DNA from: Paracoccaceae bacterium
GTDB lineage: Bacteria > Pseudomonadota > Alphaproteobacteria > Rhodobacterales > Rhodobacteraceae
Direction: 5' to 3'
Assembly: GCA_902631295.1 (NCBI GenBank)
Contig: CACOXV010000014.1
Coordinates: 1-46,145 of the forward strand
DNA: 46,145 bases
A model generated the notes under the pieces. That model was given only the letters and a program-made list of their open reading frames with translations. It made no database searches and had not been told where the DNA came from. Positions 33,459 to 42,306 of the stretch are shown piece after piece. Position numbers and translations under genes: made by a program. The number at the start of each line of letters is the position of its first letter. The first letter of the stretch is position 1.

Positions 33459-35780
33459 TTATGCAGTAACAACATTTTCTTGAGCATTACTTTTGTTCAT
33501 TTTTCTATCTAATAGGATGAGTAATGCAGGTAATATAGTTAAGTCCGCTACCAATGCCATAAATAATGCTATAGCTGTTAAGCTAGCCATGGCACTGTTT
33601 AGTCCAAAACTTGACTGTGCTAGAATAGCAAAACCAGCAACTAAAATAATCGTTGTTACAAGCAATGCAGTACCGACCCCACTAAAAGCAGACACAACCG
33701 CTCTTTCGGCAGATAGTTTTTCATTTTTTCGTGCCAGTTGATATTTTGTGAGAAAATGTACGCTATCATCCACGATTACTCCAAGCGCCATGCCAGTTAC
33801 TACAGCCACTGCCATGTTTACTTGCCCAACGAATAAGCCCCATACCCCGAAAGCTAATGCAGCCGGAAGTAAGTTAGGAATGAGACTTAAAAGTCCGAGC
33901 CTTACATCCTTCAAAGCAATCAGAATAATTCCTGAAATGATCAAAACGGCGTACAAAGTCCCCCACAACATGCCCTGAATATTTCTATCAGCTATATACG
34001 AAAACATCACAGTGGGGCCCGCTGCAACTGAATCCATTCCAAGCTCACTTTCTAGAAAAGTTTCTGCTTCCTGGATCCAAGCTTTTATTTGATTGGTAGT
34101 TAGATCATCAATAGTTACAATGACTTGAGTTGAGGACTTATCAATATCAATTTGATTGTTGAGATCCAAGCCGAACGGAAGCGATAATTCATACAGTAAT
34201 AGATACTGCGCAGATAGCTCACGACGCTCGGGTATCCGATAAAACTGTTCGTTCCCTCCATTTAAGTCTCTATTCAGACGCTTAAACACATCCGTTATAC
34301 TTTGCACATTTGTGACCACTTCATGGTTGCGGGCCCAGTTAGAAAATGTTTCGAGCTTATTTAAGAAGTCGGGATCACTTATACCATTTGGCTTTTTTGA
34401 CTGCATATCAAATTGTATTTGATTTAAACCAGTTAAATTTTGGCTTATCCAATCAGTATCTGATCTGAACGTTATATCTTCATCAAAATACTTCAGAAAG
34501 TCATCATTAATTTCATTCCTTGTAATTGCCGCGGAAATAAAAATTGACACAAACATTGATACTAGCAGAACAGCCTTATATTTTGATGAAACAAATTCTC
34601 CAATTATACCCATATACTTATTAAGTGAACCTAGTGTTTCTTTAGGTTTTACAGTCACAAAACTCATTAAAATAGGAAGAAGCATAATAGAAAAAAGCCA
34701 AGCCGCCATCACACCAGCTGCTGTAATATTTCCTAGGTCATGAAAGGGCGGTGAATCAGAAAAATTTAAAGATAAAAATCCTACAGCGGTTGTTATCGAT
34801 GTCAGAAAAATTGGCTTCCCATTAACACTTAAACTATAAATAATTGAGTCACGTTGACTATGGCCCGCTTTCATTCGCTGAAACATGGTAACGAGAAAAT
34901 GAATGGAGTCTGCCACTGCTAAGGTTGTAATCACTGTTGGAGCGCTCGCAGACGGTGGAGTTAATCCTACACCAATCCATCCACCAAAACCCATAGCAAC
35001 CGTAATACTTGGTACAATAATTAGTATTACCATTGCCGTTGCATAGATTGATCTTATCAATAAATAGGTGACGATCAAGATGACCAAATACATAGCGGGC
35101 ATCAAGGTCATCATGTCGTTTTCAGATGCCTCTAGAAACGCATTGTTGAAAACGGCGATGCCACCAAGCCTTAATTTTATTTCATGCTTTCGCTCAATTG
35201 TTTCCTTTAGCACCCTGGAAGCCTCGACAACTTCAACTACTTCCATAGGATTTTTACCAGGTAATTGGACGGTAGCTGTGACAGCGGTGGATCTATGCCC
35301 TGGGTCGTGAATACGACCAATTATTGAGGGTTCAGTGGTAATTATTGCACGTATATCTTTTAATTCTTGTTCGGTTAGCTCTTCCGCATATCCATAAAGA
35401 TCTTCTACAAGTAGGTCATCTGCATCCACTTCTGTGTGTTGATAGTTAGATATGCTGTCGACACGCAAAGAATAGGGAATCTGCCAAGCTAATTCGGTTA
35501 ACTCCTCAATAGCTGCCAATATTTGAACGGAACTGGCATTACTGCCTAGCTCTGGCTCTACAGCGAATTGAACATTATCAATTTTTGTGTAAGTTTTCTG
35601 GAGCCGCTCAAAAGCATCAAGTTGTGGATTTGTTTTCCCAAAAAATGCTCTATAATCATTGTCAAAGTAAAGGTTTTTAGCACCATATGACATTCCAACG
35701 GTTATAAGAAAAAGAAAAATAATTGCTAATAGACGGTTGTTTAAAAGCATTTCTCCATAAGACGACCTTTTAAAATTCAT
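33459..35780 (-). CDS. MMPL/RND-family transporter permease (HAE3-like)
   Basis: Inner-membrane RND-superfamily exporter of 773 residues, shorter than AcrB types and typical of MMPL/hopanoid-exporter-like members. There is one N-terminal helix, a periplasmic loop (about 45-225), a block of five helices with VITTLAVADSIHFLVTMFQRM, a second helix and loop, and a final block with VVTGMALGVIVDDSVHFLTKYQLARK, the RND motif-D equivalent with two Asp residues. I use the ATG at 35780, which has GGAG 5-6 nt upstream; the frame extends 13 codons without a ribosome-binding site. First gene of the three-gene envelope operon, below a 13-bp palindrome. Confidence 0.9.
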   Translation of the reverse strand: MNFKRSSYGEMLLNNRLLAIIFLFLITVGMSYGAKNLYFDNDYRAFFGKTNPQLDAFERLQKTYTKIDNVQFAVEPELGSNASSVQILAAIEELTELAWQIPYSLRVDSISNYQHTEVDADDLLVEDLYGYAEELTEQELKDIRAIITTEPSIIGRIHDPGHRSTAVTATVQLPGKNPMEVVEVVEASRVLKETIERKHEIKLRLGGIAVFNNAFLEASENDMMTLMPAMYLVILIVTYLLIRSIYATAMVILIIVPSITVAMGFGGWIGVGLTPPSASAPTVITTLAVADSIHFLVTMFQRMKAGHSQRDSIIYSLSVNGKPIFLTSITTAVGFLSLNFSDSPPFHDLGNITAAGVMAAWLFSIMLLPILMSFVTVKPKETLGSLNKYMGIIGEFVSSKYKAVLLVSMFVSIFISAAITRNEINDDFLKYFDEDITFRSDTDWISQNLTGLNQIQFDMQSKKPNGISDPDFLNKLETFSNWARNHEVVTNVQSITDVFKRLNRDLNGGNEQFYRIPERRELSAQYLLLYELSLPFGLDLNNQIDIDKSSTQVIVTIDDLTTNQIKAWIQEAETFLESELGMDSVAAGPTVMFSYIADRNIQGMLWGTLYAVLIISGIILIALKDVRLGLLSLIPNLLPAALAFGVWGLFVGQVNMAVAVVTGMALGVIVDDSVHFLTKYQLARKNEKLSAERAVVSAFSGVGTALLVTTIILVAGFAILAQSSFGLNSAMASLTAIALFMALVADLTILPALLILLDRKMNKSNAQENVVTA

Positions 35781-35860
35781 ATTAGCTCCATGTTGTTTTT
35801 CAAGCTCCTTACGAAACAATATTCGATAAACTTATTACTAGTTGTCCGGGATATGACTTC

Positions 35861-35891
35861 TTTTTGTTTCAAAGCACTTTTGAAACAAAAA
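35861..35891. promoter_or_regulatory. 13-bp palindrome upstream of the RND operon (putative operator)
   Basis: TTTTTGTTTCAAA and TTTGAAACAAAAA form a perfect inverted repeat around the loop GCACT, about 80 bp before the permease start. T-runs come before and A-runs after the core on both strands, the reverse of a terminator, so a regulator-binding site (for example a TetR-type protein) is the more likely reading. Confidence 0.5.
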
Positions 35892-36349
35892 AATAAACTA
35901 AAACTATAATTTTCTGACAATTTCTATCTTTCTGCATAAAAATAAAGCGAACTTGAAACTAAAATTAGTAGTATTTTCGAAATACGACTTATGCGGCTAT
36001 CTTATTGTTTACAAGACGAAACCTAGGTAACCTTGCGTAAGGCTAATAAAGAATCTTTTTAAATCGGAGCTATAACGCTGACCATATAATGCATAAAAAT
36101 ATTTCAGCTTACCAACATTTGGGTCTAGCAAAGATCCAGTCTTTTCCTGATGGTTGAACAGAAGCCATCTTCGCAGTTTGACCTAAAAGCGAGGATAAAT
36201 TTTTTAGAGTTGAAACTGGAGAAACAACAATAAAATAGTAATTCTTGACAACAAGAGTCGTCAAATCACTACGTTTTGAAATTTATCACTATGATTTAAA
36301 TAACTTTTTTTGATCTGGCATAGGCCTTGCTGACGTATAGGTTGTATAC
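35892..36349. other. Intergenic region between the RND operon and a small gene
   Basis: About 460 bp of AT-rich DNA between divergent units, presumably with promoters for both. No open frame of note, no tRNA or clear hairpin beyond the palindrome just to the left. Confidence 0.4.
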
Positions 36350-36361
36350 ATGGAGTTGAAA

Positions 36362-36553
36362 ATGCGTTCTGAAAATCAAATACTAAGTAAATACGAGATG
36401 AGTTCTACGAAAAACAAGATATCTCATAAAGCAAACTTGGCAAACACTGAAACTGTTAAGCTGAAAGCTGACAATGAAACAGCTTCTCCTAATTTTGGCT
36501 TATGGGACTTGGATAAGAAAAAAGAACAATTTCTTACAATCGATCGTTTCTAA
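36362..36553 (+). CDS. Small hypothetical protein (63 aa)
   Basis: Not recognised. The ATG at 36362 has GGAG 6 nt upstream, which makes it more credible than the ATG 12 nt earlier. The product is hydrophilic, rich in Asn, Lys, Ser and Thr, with no membrane segment or signal peptide, and ends in a motif-like tail (FGLWDLDKKKEQFLTIDRF) that could be a short folded or binding segment. It ends 9 bp from the stop of the convergent alcohol dehydrogenase gene. It may be a real small protein or a spurious frame; the good ribosome-binding site is the main support. Confidence 0.45.
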   Translation: MRSENQILSKYEMSSTKNKISHKANLANTETVKLKADNETASPNFGLWDLDKKKEQFLTIDRF

Positions 36554-36562
36554 CAAAACCAA

Positions 36563-37738
36563 CTACCGCGCTATTTTTATAGCTTGTTCAACAAGCTCCT
36601 TTACTGAAGCCATATTTCCTCTAACAGGATTAGTGGAGGCAGCACTGTCAAGCATCGCTTTTTCCGAAATTCGACTTGCACACTCAAATGGAACACCAAT
36701 TTCACCTAAAGATTTAGGTATATTCAGCCGATCAAGCTTTGCCTCTATTTCGCCAATAAAACCATCACTAGTTTTTTCAGACATACCTAAAGCATCAGCC
36801 ATATGATTGCGCTTTTCATCTAACGAAGGAAGATTATAGCGAAGTACGACTGGCAAGACTATTGCGTTGGTCAAGCCGTGTTGCGTGTCGTACTCAGCAC
36901 CTACCATGTGAGATATAGCATGAACAAAGCCAAGCCCTTTCAAAAATGAAATTCCTGCCAAACAAGATCCTACCAGCATGCCACCACGCGCTTCCAGATT
37001 CTCCGGTTCCTCGACAGATTTTACTAAATATTTACCAATTAGCCTTAATGCTTCGATCGCAGCACCATCACATAATGGGTGAAAATCAGGCACGATATAT
37101 GCTTCAATTGCGTGGGTTAATGCATCAACACCTGTCCATGCGGTCAAACTAGGAGGTAATCCAAGTGTCAGCGAGGGATCTAGAATTGCTGCACTAACCT
37201 TTAACTGCGGATGATCTAGACAAAATTTCATACCTTTTCCAGCGTGCGTCACCATGGCGGTACTTTCCGTTTCAGCACCTGTACCAGCAGTAGTTGGAAC
37301 CATAATTAACTTTGGAAATGGATCTGAACTTCTGATCTGTGGTGCTGGTTTGTTGTAATCAAAAGCCCATAAATCAAAATCATTATTAACTGTTAAGCAG
37401 ATGGCTTTTGCTCCATCCATACCACTTCCCCCACCAATACCGATTATAGCGTCATGGTTTCCGTCTCTGTAAGCAATACAACCAGCTTCAATTTCATCAC
37501 CTACAGGATTAGGGGAAATCTCAAAAAAGAGCTCACTGGAAATTCCAACTTTGAAAAGTAAACTTCTCAGTTCTTGAATGAATGATAACTTCGAACTTCC
37601 TCTGTCGGTTACAATGAGTGGGTTATTAATTTCTAGATTTTTACAAACCGAACCGATCTCAGCGATACGCCCAGGACCATAAAATATAGGAACAGGAAAC
37701 CCCCAATCTTTATGATCTAGCAGACTATTATGTGTCAT
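36563..37738 (-). CDS. Iron-containing (type III) alcohol dehydrogenase
   Basis: NAD(P)-dependent dehydrogenase of the Fe-ADH family, 391 residues from the ATG at 37738 (AAGGA about 9 nt upstream; the frame extends 46 codons further without support). The Rossmann-side GIGGGSGMDGAKAI and PTTAGTGAETES bind the cofactor. Metal-ligand regions include WTGVDALTHAIEAYIV, GFVHAISHMVGAEYDTQHG and the Asp upstream of them. The N-terminal FPVPIFYGPGRIAEIG is typical. Substrate not evident. It is divergent from the ureohydrolase gene across 170 bp, so the two may be co-regulated, for example in the oxidation and deguanidination of a guanidino or amino alcohol compound; that link is only inference. Confidence 0.9.
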   Translation of the reverse strand: MTHNSLLDHKDWGFPVPIFYGPGRIAEIGSVCKNLEINNPLIVTDRGSSKLSFIQELRSLLFKVGISSELFFEISPNPVGDEIEAGCIAYRDGNHDAIIGIGGGSGMDGAKAICLTVNNDFDLWAFDYNKPAPQIRSSDPFPKLIMVPTTAGTGAETESTAMVTHAGKGMKFCLDHPQLKVSAAILDPSLTLGLPPSLTAWTGVDALTHAIEAYIVPDFHPLCDGAAIEALRLIGKYLVKSVEEPENLEARGGMLVGSCLAGISFLKGLGFVHAISHMVGAEYDTQHGLTNAIVLPVVLRYNLPSLDEKRNHMADALGMSEKTSDGFIGEIEAKLDRLNIPKSLGEIGVPFECASRISEKAMLDSAASTNPVRGNMASVKELVEQAIKIAR

Positions 37739-37910
37739 CAAAAAAATCCTTTTTCGATTTTCAGAGTTCTTCTTTTGATACAGTCGTTTTTTGTCGCAGA
37801 AAAGCCCATCAATGCAAGGATAATTTCTCTGACTACGATCATACAGACAAGTTTTAGTTGGTTTACTGTGTTCCACGACTTAACATGTCAATTAATAGAA
37901 GGAGAAATTG

Positions 37911-38864
37911 ATGTCGGGTCATGGTTATGAGACTGGTAGATTAAATTTACCCTTTGTAGGTGTTTCTACATTTGCAAAACGCGAGTTAGTTACTGACTGG
38001 TCCCAAATTAATGCCGACGTAGCGGTACTTGGTGCACCATTCGACTTTGGAACGCAGTGGCGGGCTGGAGCTAGGTTCGGCCCAAGAGGCATTCGTGACG
38101 CATCTACTTTATTCAGTTTTGGCCATTCCGGCGCATATGATCACGAAGATGATGTTACTTACCTAACCGAAGATGTGAAACTTGTGGATATCGGAGACGC
38201 CGATATAATTCACACCGACACAATAAAAAGTCATAAAAATATTGAAAAGGGGGTAAGGTCAATCCTGAAAGCTGGGGCTTTACCAGTAGTGCTCGGCGGA
38301 GATCATTCGGTAAACATTCCATGTGTAAATGCCTTTTCAAATTCTGGCCCAATTCACATACTTCAAATAGATGCACACCTGGACTTTGTAGATGAAAGAC
38401 AAGGAGTAAAGTATGGACATGGGAACCCAATGCGAAGGGCTGTAGAAAAAAACTACGTTACTGGACTTACCCAAGTTGGGATCAGAAATGTAAGTTCAAC
38501 CTCAAAAGAGGGATATGAGGACGCAAAGGCAATGAATTCTGATATTTTATCAGTTCGGCAAATACGAAAAATAGGACCAAAAAATTTAGTAGGTAGAATT
38601 CCAAAAGACACAAACGTTTACGTAACCATCGACATAGACGCCTTTTGCCCTTCCATTGCACCTGGAACTGGTACACCAAGTCACGGCGGTTTTCTTTACT
38701 ACGAAGTCCTCGAAATATTACAACATTTATCTAAACAAAATAAAGTTGTAGGAATAGATCTAGTGGAAGTTGCTCCCGACTATGATCACTCAGGATCAAC
38801 TACAATCCTTGCGGCTCAAATTTTACTTAATTTTCTCGGATATATTTTTCATAATCAGCAATAG
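37911..38864 (+). CDS. Agmatinase-family ureohydrolase
   Basis: Dinuclear Mn enzyme that splits urea from a guanidino compound (agmatine, guanidinobutyrate or similar). The 317 residues carry the three metal motifs: GGDHS with His132, DAHLD with Asp154, His156 and Asp158, and IDID with Asp241 and Asp243. FDFGTQWRAGARFGPRGIR at about residues 45-63 marks the agmatinase branch. After IDID the usual DPAxAPGTGTPExGG reads FCPSIAPGTGTPSHGG, so the family Glu of the substrate pocket is replaced by Ser-His, which may change specificity. The ATG at 37911 has GGAG 6 nt upstream. Divergent from the Fe-type alcohol dehydrogenase. Confidence 0.88.
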   Translation: MSGHGYETGRLNLPFVGVSTFAKRELVTDWSQINADVAVLGAPFDFGTQWRAGARFGPRGIRDASTLFSFGHSGAYDHEDDVTYLTEDVKLVDIGDADIIHTDTIKSHKNIEKGVRSILKAGALPVVLGGDHSVNIPCVNAFSNSGPIHILQIDAHLDFVDERQGVKYGHGNPMRRAVEKNYVTGLTQVGIRNVSSTSKEGYEDAKAMNSDILSVRQIRKIGPKNLVGRIPKDTNVYVTIDIDAFCPSIAPGTGTPSHGGFLYYEVLEILQHLSKQNKVVGIDLVEVAPDYDHSGSTTILAAQILLNFLGYIFHNQQ

Positions 38865-38943
38865 TCTCTAACTATTTTTAGGTTAATTAGAAAAGTTAAT
38901 TATACTATTTAAATTTGGCTAGCCAAAGAAAAGGTAGAATAGA

Positions 38944-38975
38944 GAAAACAGCTTAAAAAAGCCTTAAATTAAGCT
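38944..38975 (-). terminator. Putative terminator of the cold-shock gene
   Basis: On the minus strand AGCTTAA (which includes the TAA stop) pairs with TTAAGCT over 7 bp around a loop containing GGCTTTT, followed by GTTTTCTCT. An AT-rich stem, so moderate support only. Confidence 0.4.
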
Positions 38976-39175
38976 AATTTCAAATTTGTAGCTTGGTTCT
39001 TACCATTACGGCCTTCTTCAACATCAAAAGACACTTTTTGATTATCTTGAAGCTCGTTTAGACCTGATTGTTGAACTTGTGAGATATGAACAAAAATATC
39101 TGCATCACCATCATCGGGTGCGATAAAACCATAACCTTTTGTTCCATTGAACCATTTTACTGTTCCAGTAGCCAT
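38969..39175 (-). CDS. Cold-shock domain protein (CspA family)
   Basis: A 68-residue single cold-shock domain that binds single-stranded RNA and DNA and acts as an RNA chaperone. RNP1 KGYGFI (13-18) and RNP2 IFVHIS (27-32) are intact, with Trp9 and Phe10 in VKWFNGTKGYGF. AAGGAG lies about 8 nt before the ATG. It is preceded by a gap of about 220 bp that could hold a long 5' UTR, as is common for csp genes. Monocistronic. Confidence 0.96.
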   Translation of the reverse strand: MATGTVKWFNGTKGYGFIAPDDGDADIFVHISQVQQSGLNELQDNQKVSFDVEEGRNGKNQATNLKLA

Positions 39176-39394
39176 CGATCTTTCTCCTTTGCATATGGGC
39201 TATACCCATTGTTGATCTAGTCTTCCAAATTCGAGAGACTGCCTCTGAGGATCAGCGATCGATATTAGTAAACTTACCGTGAAATAACCGAAGACTGTAA
39301 AAAGGGCAAGCAATTTAACATAAATTAAAATGTTTAGACAAATGTAGAACATTCGAGAGGATATGTAGATTTTTTTATCTTTGAAAAATTTTAT

Positions 39395-40369
39395 TCAGCT
39401 AAATAGCTTTTGCGAACCCATATCAGGTATTTTGTGAGGTTCATCGCGCAAAGAACAGTAATATTCATAAAGCAATTTTTCACCATATTGTGGCGTCTTC
39501 TCTGCACTGTAAGAACCTGTCTCAGCATCATAAAAAAGCATAGATTCTTGAGCATAATATTTACCTATTTTTAACAGCTCGATATGATCTTTTATTTTGC
39601 TGGAGAAAAGAGAAAAAGGTAATAAAAAAGCTATAAGTAGGTCGAATATACGGTGAGAGATATGCTTGATTTTTTTTGGTCTATTAAATATTTCGAAAAT
39701 CATTTCTGCTTGATCTAAAGGGGTAATCACCGGTCCAGGTCCACCCACCGGTAACGATTTATTCCAAAATTCTTTTTGAACTATGCAATTGCTAATGTAT
39801 CTTGCCAAATCTGTCTCAGAAATAGGAAGTGAGCTAGTTTCTCGGCCCGATCCAAATACTAAAAAAGATTTACCCTGCTTGATCCGATTTATTTGACCCG
39901 ATAATGATTTAAAAAAAGCAGTCGGTAGTACAATCGAATACTTTAAACCCGAAGCGATCAATTCGTTTTGAAATCTTAATTTCTCATATTGAAATGCGAG
40001 TTTTGGCTTTTGAATGCAAATTGCAGATAAAAGTATGAAATGTTGAACTTTAGTTTTACAAGCAAATCGCAAAAGATCGGAGTTTAAACCATAGTCGACG
40101 TAATTGGCGTCTTCTGCTCTACCAGATCTACTAGCTAGGCAAGAAATGACAACATCAACTTTCGGAAATTGCTGCGTCCAGTCTTCTTTTGTATCAATAT
40201 CGACTGAAAGAATATTAAGATTATTTGCATTAGATTGAGCGAACTTAGTATTTTGTCTGACTATTACGTAAACAAAGTAACCACGCTCGATCAGTTCTGC
40301 CACGACGGCTCTACCAATATAACCGCTGGCTCCAGCCACTAAAACTCTTTTTGCAGATCCATCAATCAC
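39395..40369 (-). CDS. bciA: Divinyl (proto)chlorophyllide 8-vinyl-reductase, BciA type
   Basis: NADPH-dependent short-chain/atypical-SDR enzyme that reduces the C8 vinyl group of divinyl chlorophyllide in (bacterio)chlorophyll synthesis. The N-terminal Rossmann motif is VAGASGYIGRAVV (10-22). The BciA-type segments follow in order: CLASRSGRAEDANYVDY, HFILLSAICIQKPKLAFQ, YSIVLPTAFFKSLSGQINRI, GKSFLVFGSGRETSSLPISE, LPVGGPGPVITPLDQAE and the C-terminal YYAQESMLF. These are characteristic of this family rather than of general NAD-epimerases. The 324-residue length fits. It sits alone among unrelated genes; in phototrophic Rhodobacteraceae the main photosynthesis cluster is elsewhere. Confidence 0.82.
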   Translation of the reverse strand: MIDGSAKRVLVAGASGYIGRAVVAELIERGYFVYVIVRQNTKFAQSNANNLNILSVDIDTKEDWTQQFPKVDVVISCLASRSGRAEDANYVDYGLNSDLLRFACKTKVQHFILLSAICIQKPKLAFQYEKLRFQNELIASGLKYSIVLPTAFFKSLSGQINRIKQGKSFLVFGSGRETSSLPISETDLARYISNCIVQKEFWNKSLPVGGPGPVITPLDQAEMIFEIFNRPKKIKHISHRIFDLLIAFLLPFSLFSSKIKDHIELLKIGKYYAQESMLFYDAETGSYSAEKTPQYGEKLLYEYYCSLRDEPHKIPDMGSQKLFS

Positions 40370-40477
40370 TTTGTTTATTAACTCTCTTTGGTAAACTTAA
40401 CTACTAGTGTATATAAAAATTGAAAATTCCGACGTCGATATTACCTATCATTTTGGCAAAGAAAACAGCTTCTTAAA

Positions 40478-40942
40478 ATGTTAAACCAATTTATATTTAA
40501 AATACATGTTCAGGAAGAGTGGATAGACTATAACAATCACATGCAAGATGCATATTACGGTTTGGCCTTCAGCTATGCAGTCGATCATTTCCAAGATGCG
40601 GTAGGGTTTGATGAGAATTACAGATCACGAACTGGATGCACAATATTTGTTGTTGAGGATCATAAATTTTATCTAAACGAGGTAAAACTCGGGTCTGAAC
40701 TTGTAATTAAAACAACCCTTTTAAATACAGACAAAAAGAAATTCATTCTACAATCTCAAATGCTTGTAAATGATAAAAAAGTAGCTATGTCGGAGATGCT
40801 TCAGGCGCATGTAAAAACTGTTCCAACACCTAAAATTACTGAAATGCCGCGAGTTATTTACAACAAATTTACCGATTTATTGAAACAATCAGATGATAAC
40901 AACAAGGGATTTTTCAGTCGAAAGTTATCACTTCAACGGTAA
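40478..40942 (+). CDS. Hotdog-fold acyl-CoA thioesterase family protein
   Basis: A 154-residue single hotdog domain. The motif EWIDYNNHMQDAYY matches the DxNGHMNxxxY region of 4-hydroxybenzoyl-CoA and betainyl-CoA thioesterases, with Asp17 and His21 in the usual catalytic area. GCTIFVVEDHKFYLNEVKLGSELVIKT is the central helix-to-strand part. The nearest idea is the betainyl-CoA thioesterase of carnitine breakdown, but no carnitine genes are seen here. Divergent from bciA; the stop is 9 bp from that of the convergent small hypothetical gene. Confidence 0.78.
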   Translation: MLNQFIFKIHVQEEWIDYNNHMQDAYYGLAFSYAVDHFQDAVGFDENYRSRTGCTIFVVEDHKFYLNEVKLGSELVIKTTLLNTDKKKFILQSQMLVNDKKVAMSEMLQAHVKTVPTPKITEMPRVIYNKFTDLLKQSDDNNKGFFSRKLSLQR

Positions 40943-40951
40943 TAACTAAAA

Positions 40952-41206
40952 TCATCCACCGATGTAGGTAGCTGCATTCTTCGGTCTGTACCAAATTTTT
41001 TGGTTATGTAGACGCCCCAGCAGATCTCTCAGCTCAGCGATTTGACTTTTAGCTTCTACTGGACAATCGTCTTGCGGTTTGGCATTTCGATTATCTGCTG
41101 AATTGATTATCGTTGAGGACTGCTTCGTTATAATGGAATTCAATGCATTCTCAATCAGTTCTACATCTCTAATGTCCAAATTGAAGGTCGTATTGGCTTT
41201 TGTCAC
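40952..41206 (-). CDS. Small hypothetical protein (84 aa)
   Basis: Function unknown. A soluble 84-residue protein with a start like TTFNLDIRDVELIENAL and a C-terminal helix IAELRDLLGRLHNQKIWYRPK ending YIGG. The pattern resembles small conserved hypotheticals in Rhodobacteraceae genomes, judged from memory. No signal peptide, cysteine motif or membrane segment. AAGGGAA lies about 5 nt before the ATG. Confidence 0.65.
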   Translation of the reverse strand: MTKANTTFNLDIRDVELIENALNSIITKQSSTIINSADNRNAKPQDDCPVEAKSQIAELRDLLGRLHNQKIWYRPKNAATYIGG

Positions 41207-41514
41207 AGCTATTCCCTTTCCATTGAATATAACATTAAAAAGGGCTCAAACTTACAAAAAGTCAACAAATACAATGGTATACTTTAATTTGTGTTATATT
41301 TCAGTATACTAAATGCTAATTAAATTATGAATACAAAATTCATAAATCAGAAAATAAACAATTTATGCAAAAAATGAATCACTCAAACGGCCTAAATTGG
41401 TTACTGAAGTGAAGATACTTGTTTCACTGAAATTTAATACGCTCAACGTTTTAATAAGTTGATAATTTAGAACGGTCAAACTATTGAATAAGTAATGCGT
41501 GGCGGGGAATACCC
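41207..41514. other. Divergent intergenic region
   Basis: 308 bp of AT-rich DNA between the small hypothetical gene and the DUF1461-like gene. It should hold both promoters. GGCGGGGAA just before 41515 is the ribosome-binding site of the plus-strand gene. No further gene or strong structure seen. Confidence 0.4.
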
Positions 41515-42240
41515 ATGAAAAAAATATTTATTACATCTATACTATCAATATCCTTATTTATAATTTGCCTATTTTTGGCATGGAAAACCCTCTCATCAGC
41601 AAATTTTTTCTTCGACCGCTTGTATGAATTCCATGCTATTGAAGAACAGATCAAAAAATACGCCCCTCAAAACCGAAACAAAGAAAACTTTGAGATAACA
41701 TCAAGCTTAGAGCATGAAAGAATTTTTGGAGAAATTGTTTCAAGCATTAACTCTAACGGTGAAGGGTTGGCAAAAATTAGTTATTTTGATCCCTCTGGGG
41801 CAAAAATTGATACATTTCTAACGAATGATGAGATAATACATCTCAAAGATGTAAGTGGTTTAATCGCATCTTCTACAGAAATAGCTTTATTTTTATCATT
41901 TATTTTAATCGCATTCTACGGGTTTTCTTTTTATTACAAGGTAAACCGGTCTAAATATTTCTGGAAACCAGTAAATACTTTCTTTTCATTATCTTCGATG
42001 GTCTTAACCTTACTTTTGATAACTGGCGGTGTCTTTTTAGTTGGTGCAAGAAAAGTTTTCCACATTTTACATGAAGTGTTTTTTGCGGATAAAGGTCAAT
42101 GGTTTTTCTACTATCAAGAATCTCTCATGACGACCCTTCTTCCCGAAAGTTTGTTTGGAACAATCGCCGTGATGATTACTATTTGTGCCCTTATTTATTG
42201 GGTTATACTAAATATATTCATTACGAAAATACTCGAATAA
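41515..42240 (+). CDS. DUF1461/Lit-like integral membrane protein
   Basis: A 241-residue membrane protein with four hydrophobic segments (about 5-25, 118-140, 155-178, 212-236) and one large exported loop (26-117). The conserved core VFHILHEVFFADKGQWFFY, followed by LLPESLFG, matches DUF1461/TIGR01906, the family of the Gram-positive lipoprotein intramolecular transacylase Lit. In Gram-negatives the function is not established, so I give no gene symbol. ATG start with GGGGA upstream. Convergent with cobT. Confidence 0.65.
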   Translation: MKKIFITSILSISLFIICLFLAWKTLSSANFFFDRLYEFHAIEEQIKKYAPQNRNKENFEITSSLEHERIFGEIVSSINSNGEGLAKISYFDPSGAKIDTFLTNDEIIHLKDVSGLIASSTEIALFLSFILIAFYGFSFYYKVNRSKYFWKPVNTFFSLSSMVLTLLLITGGVFLVGARKVFHILHEVFFADKGQWFFYYQESLMTTLLPESLFGTIAVMITICALIYWVILNIFITKILE

Positions 42241-42306
42241 TGTTAATATTTGGTGCAGATCAAAGTTAAGAAATTACAATAAAATTAATATTGGCAAATA
42301 TTCTTT

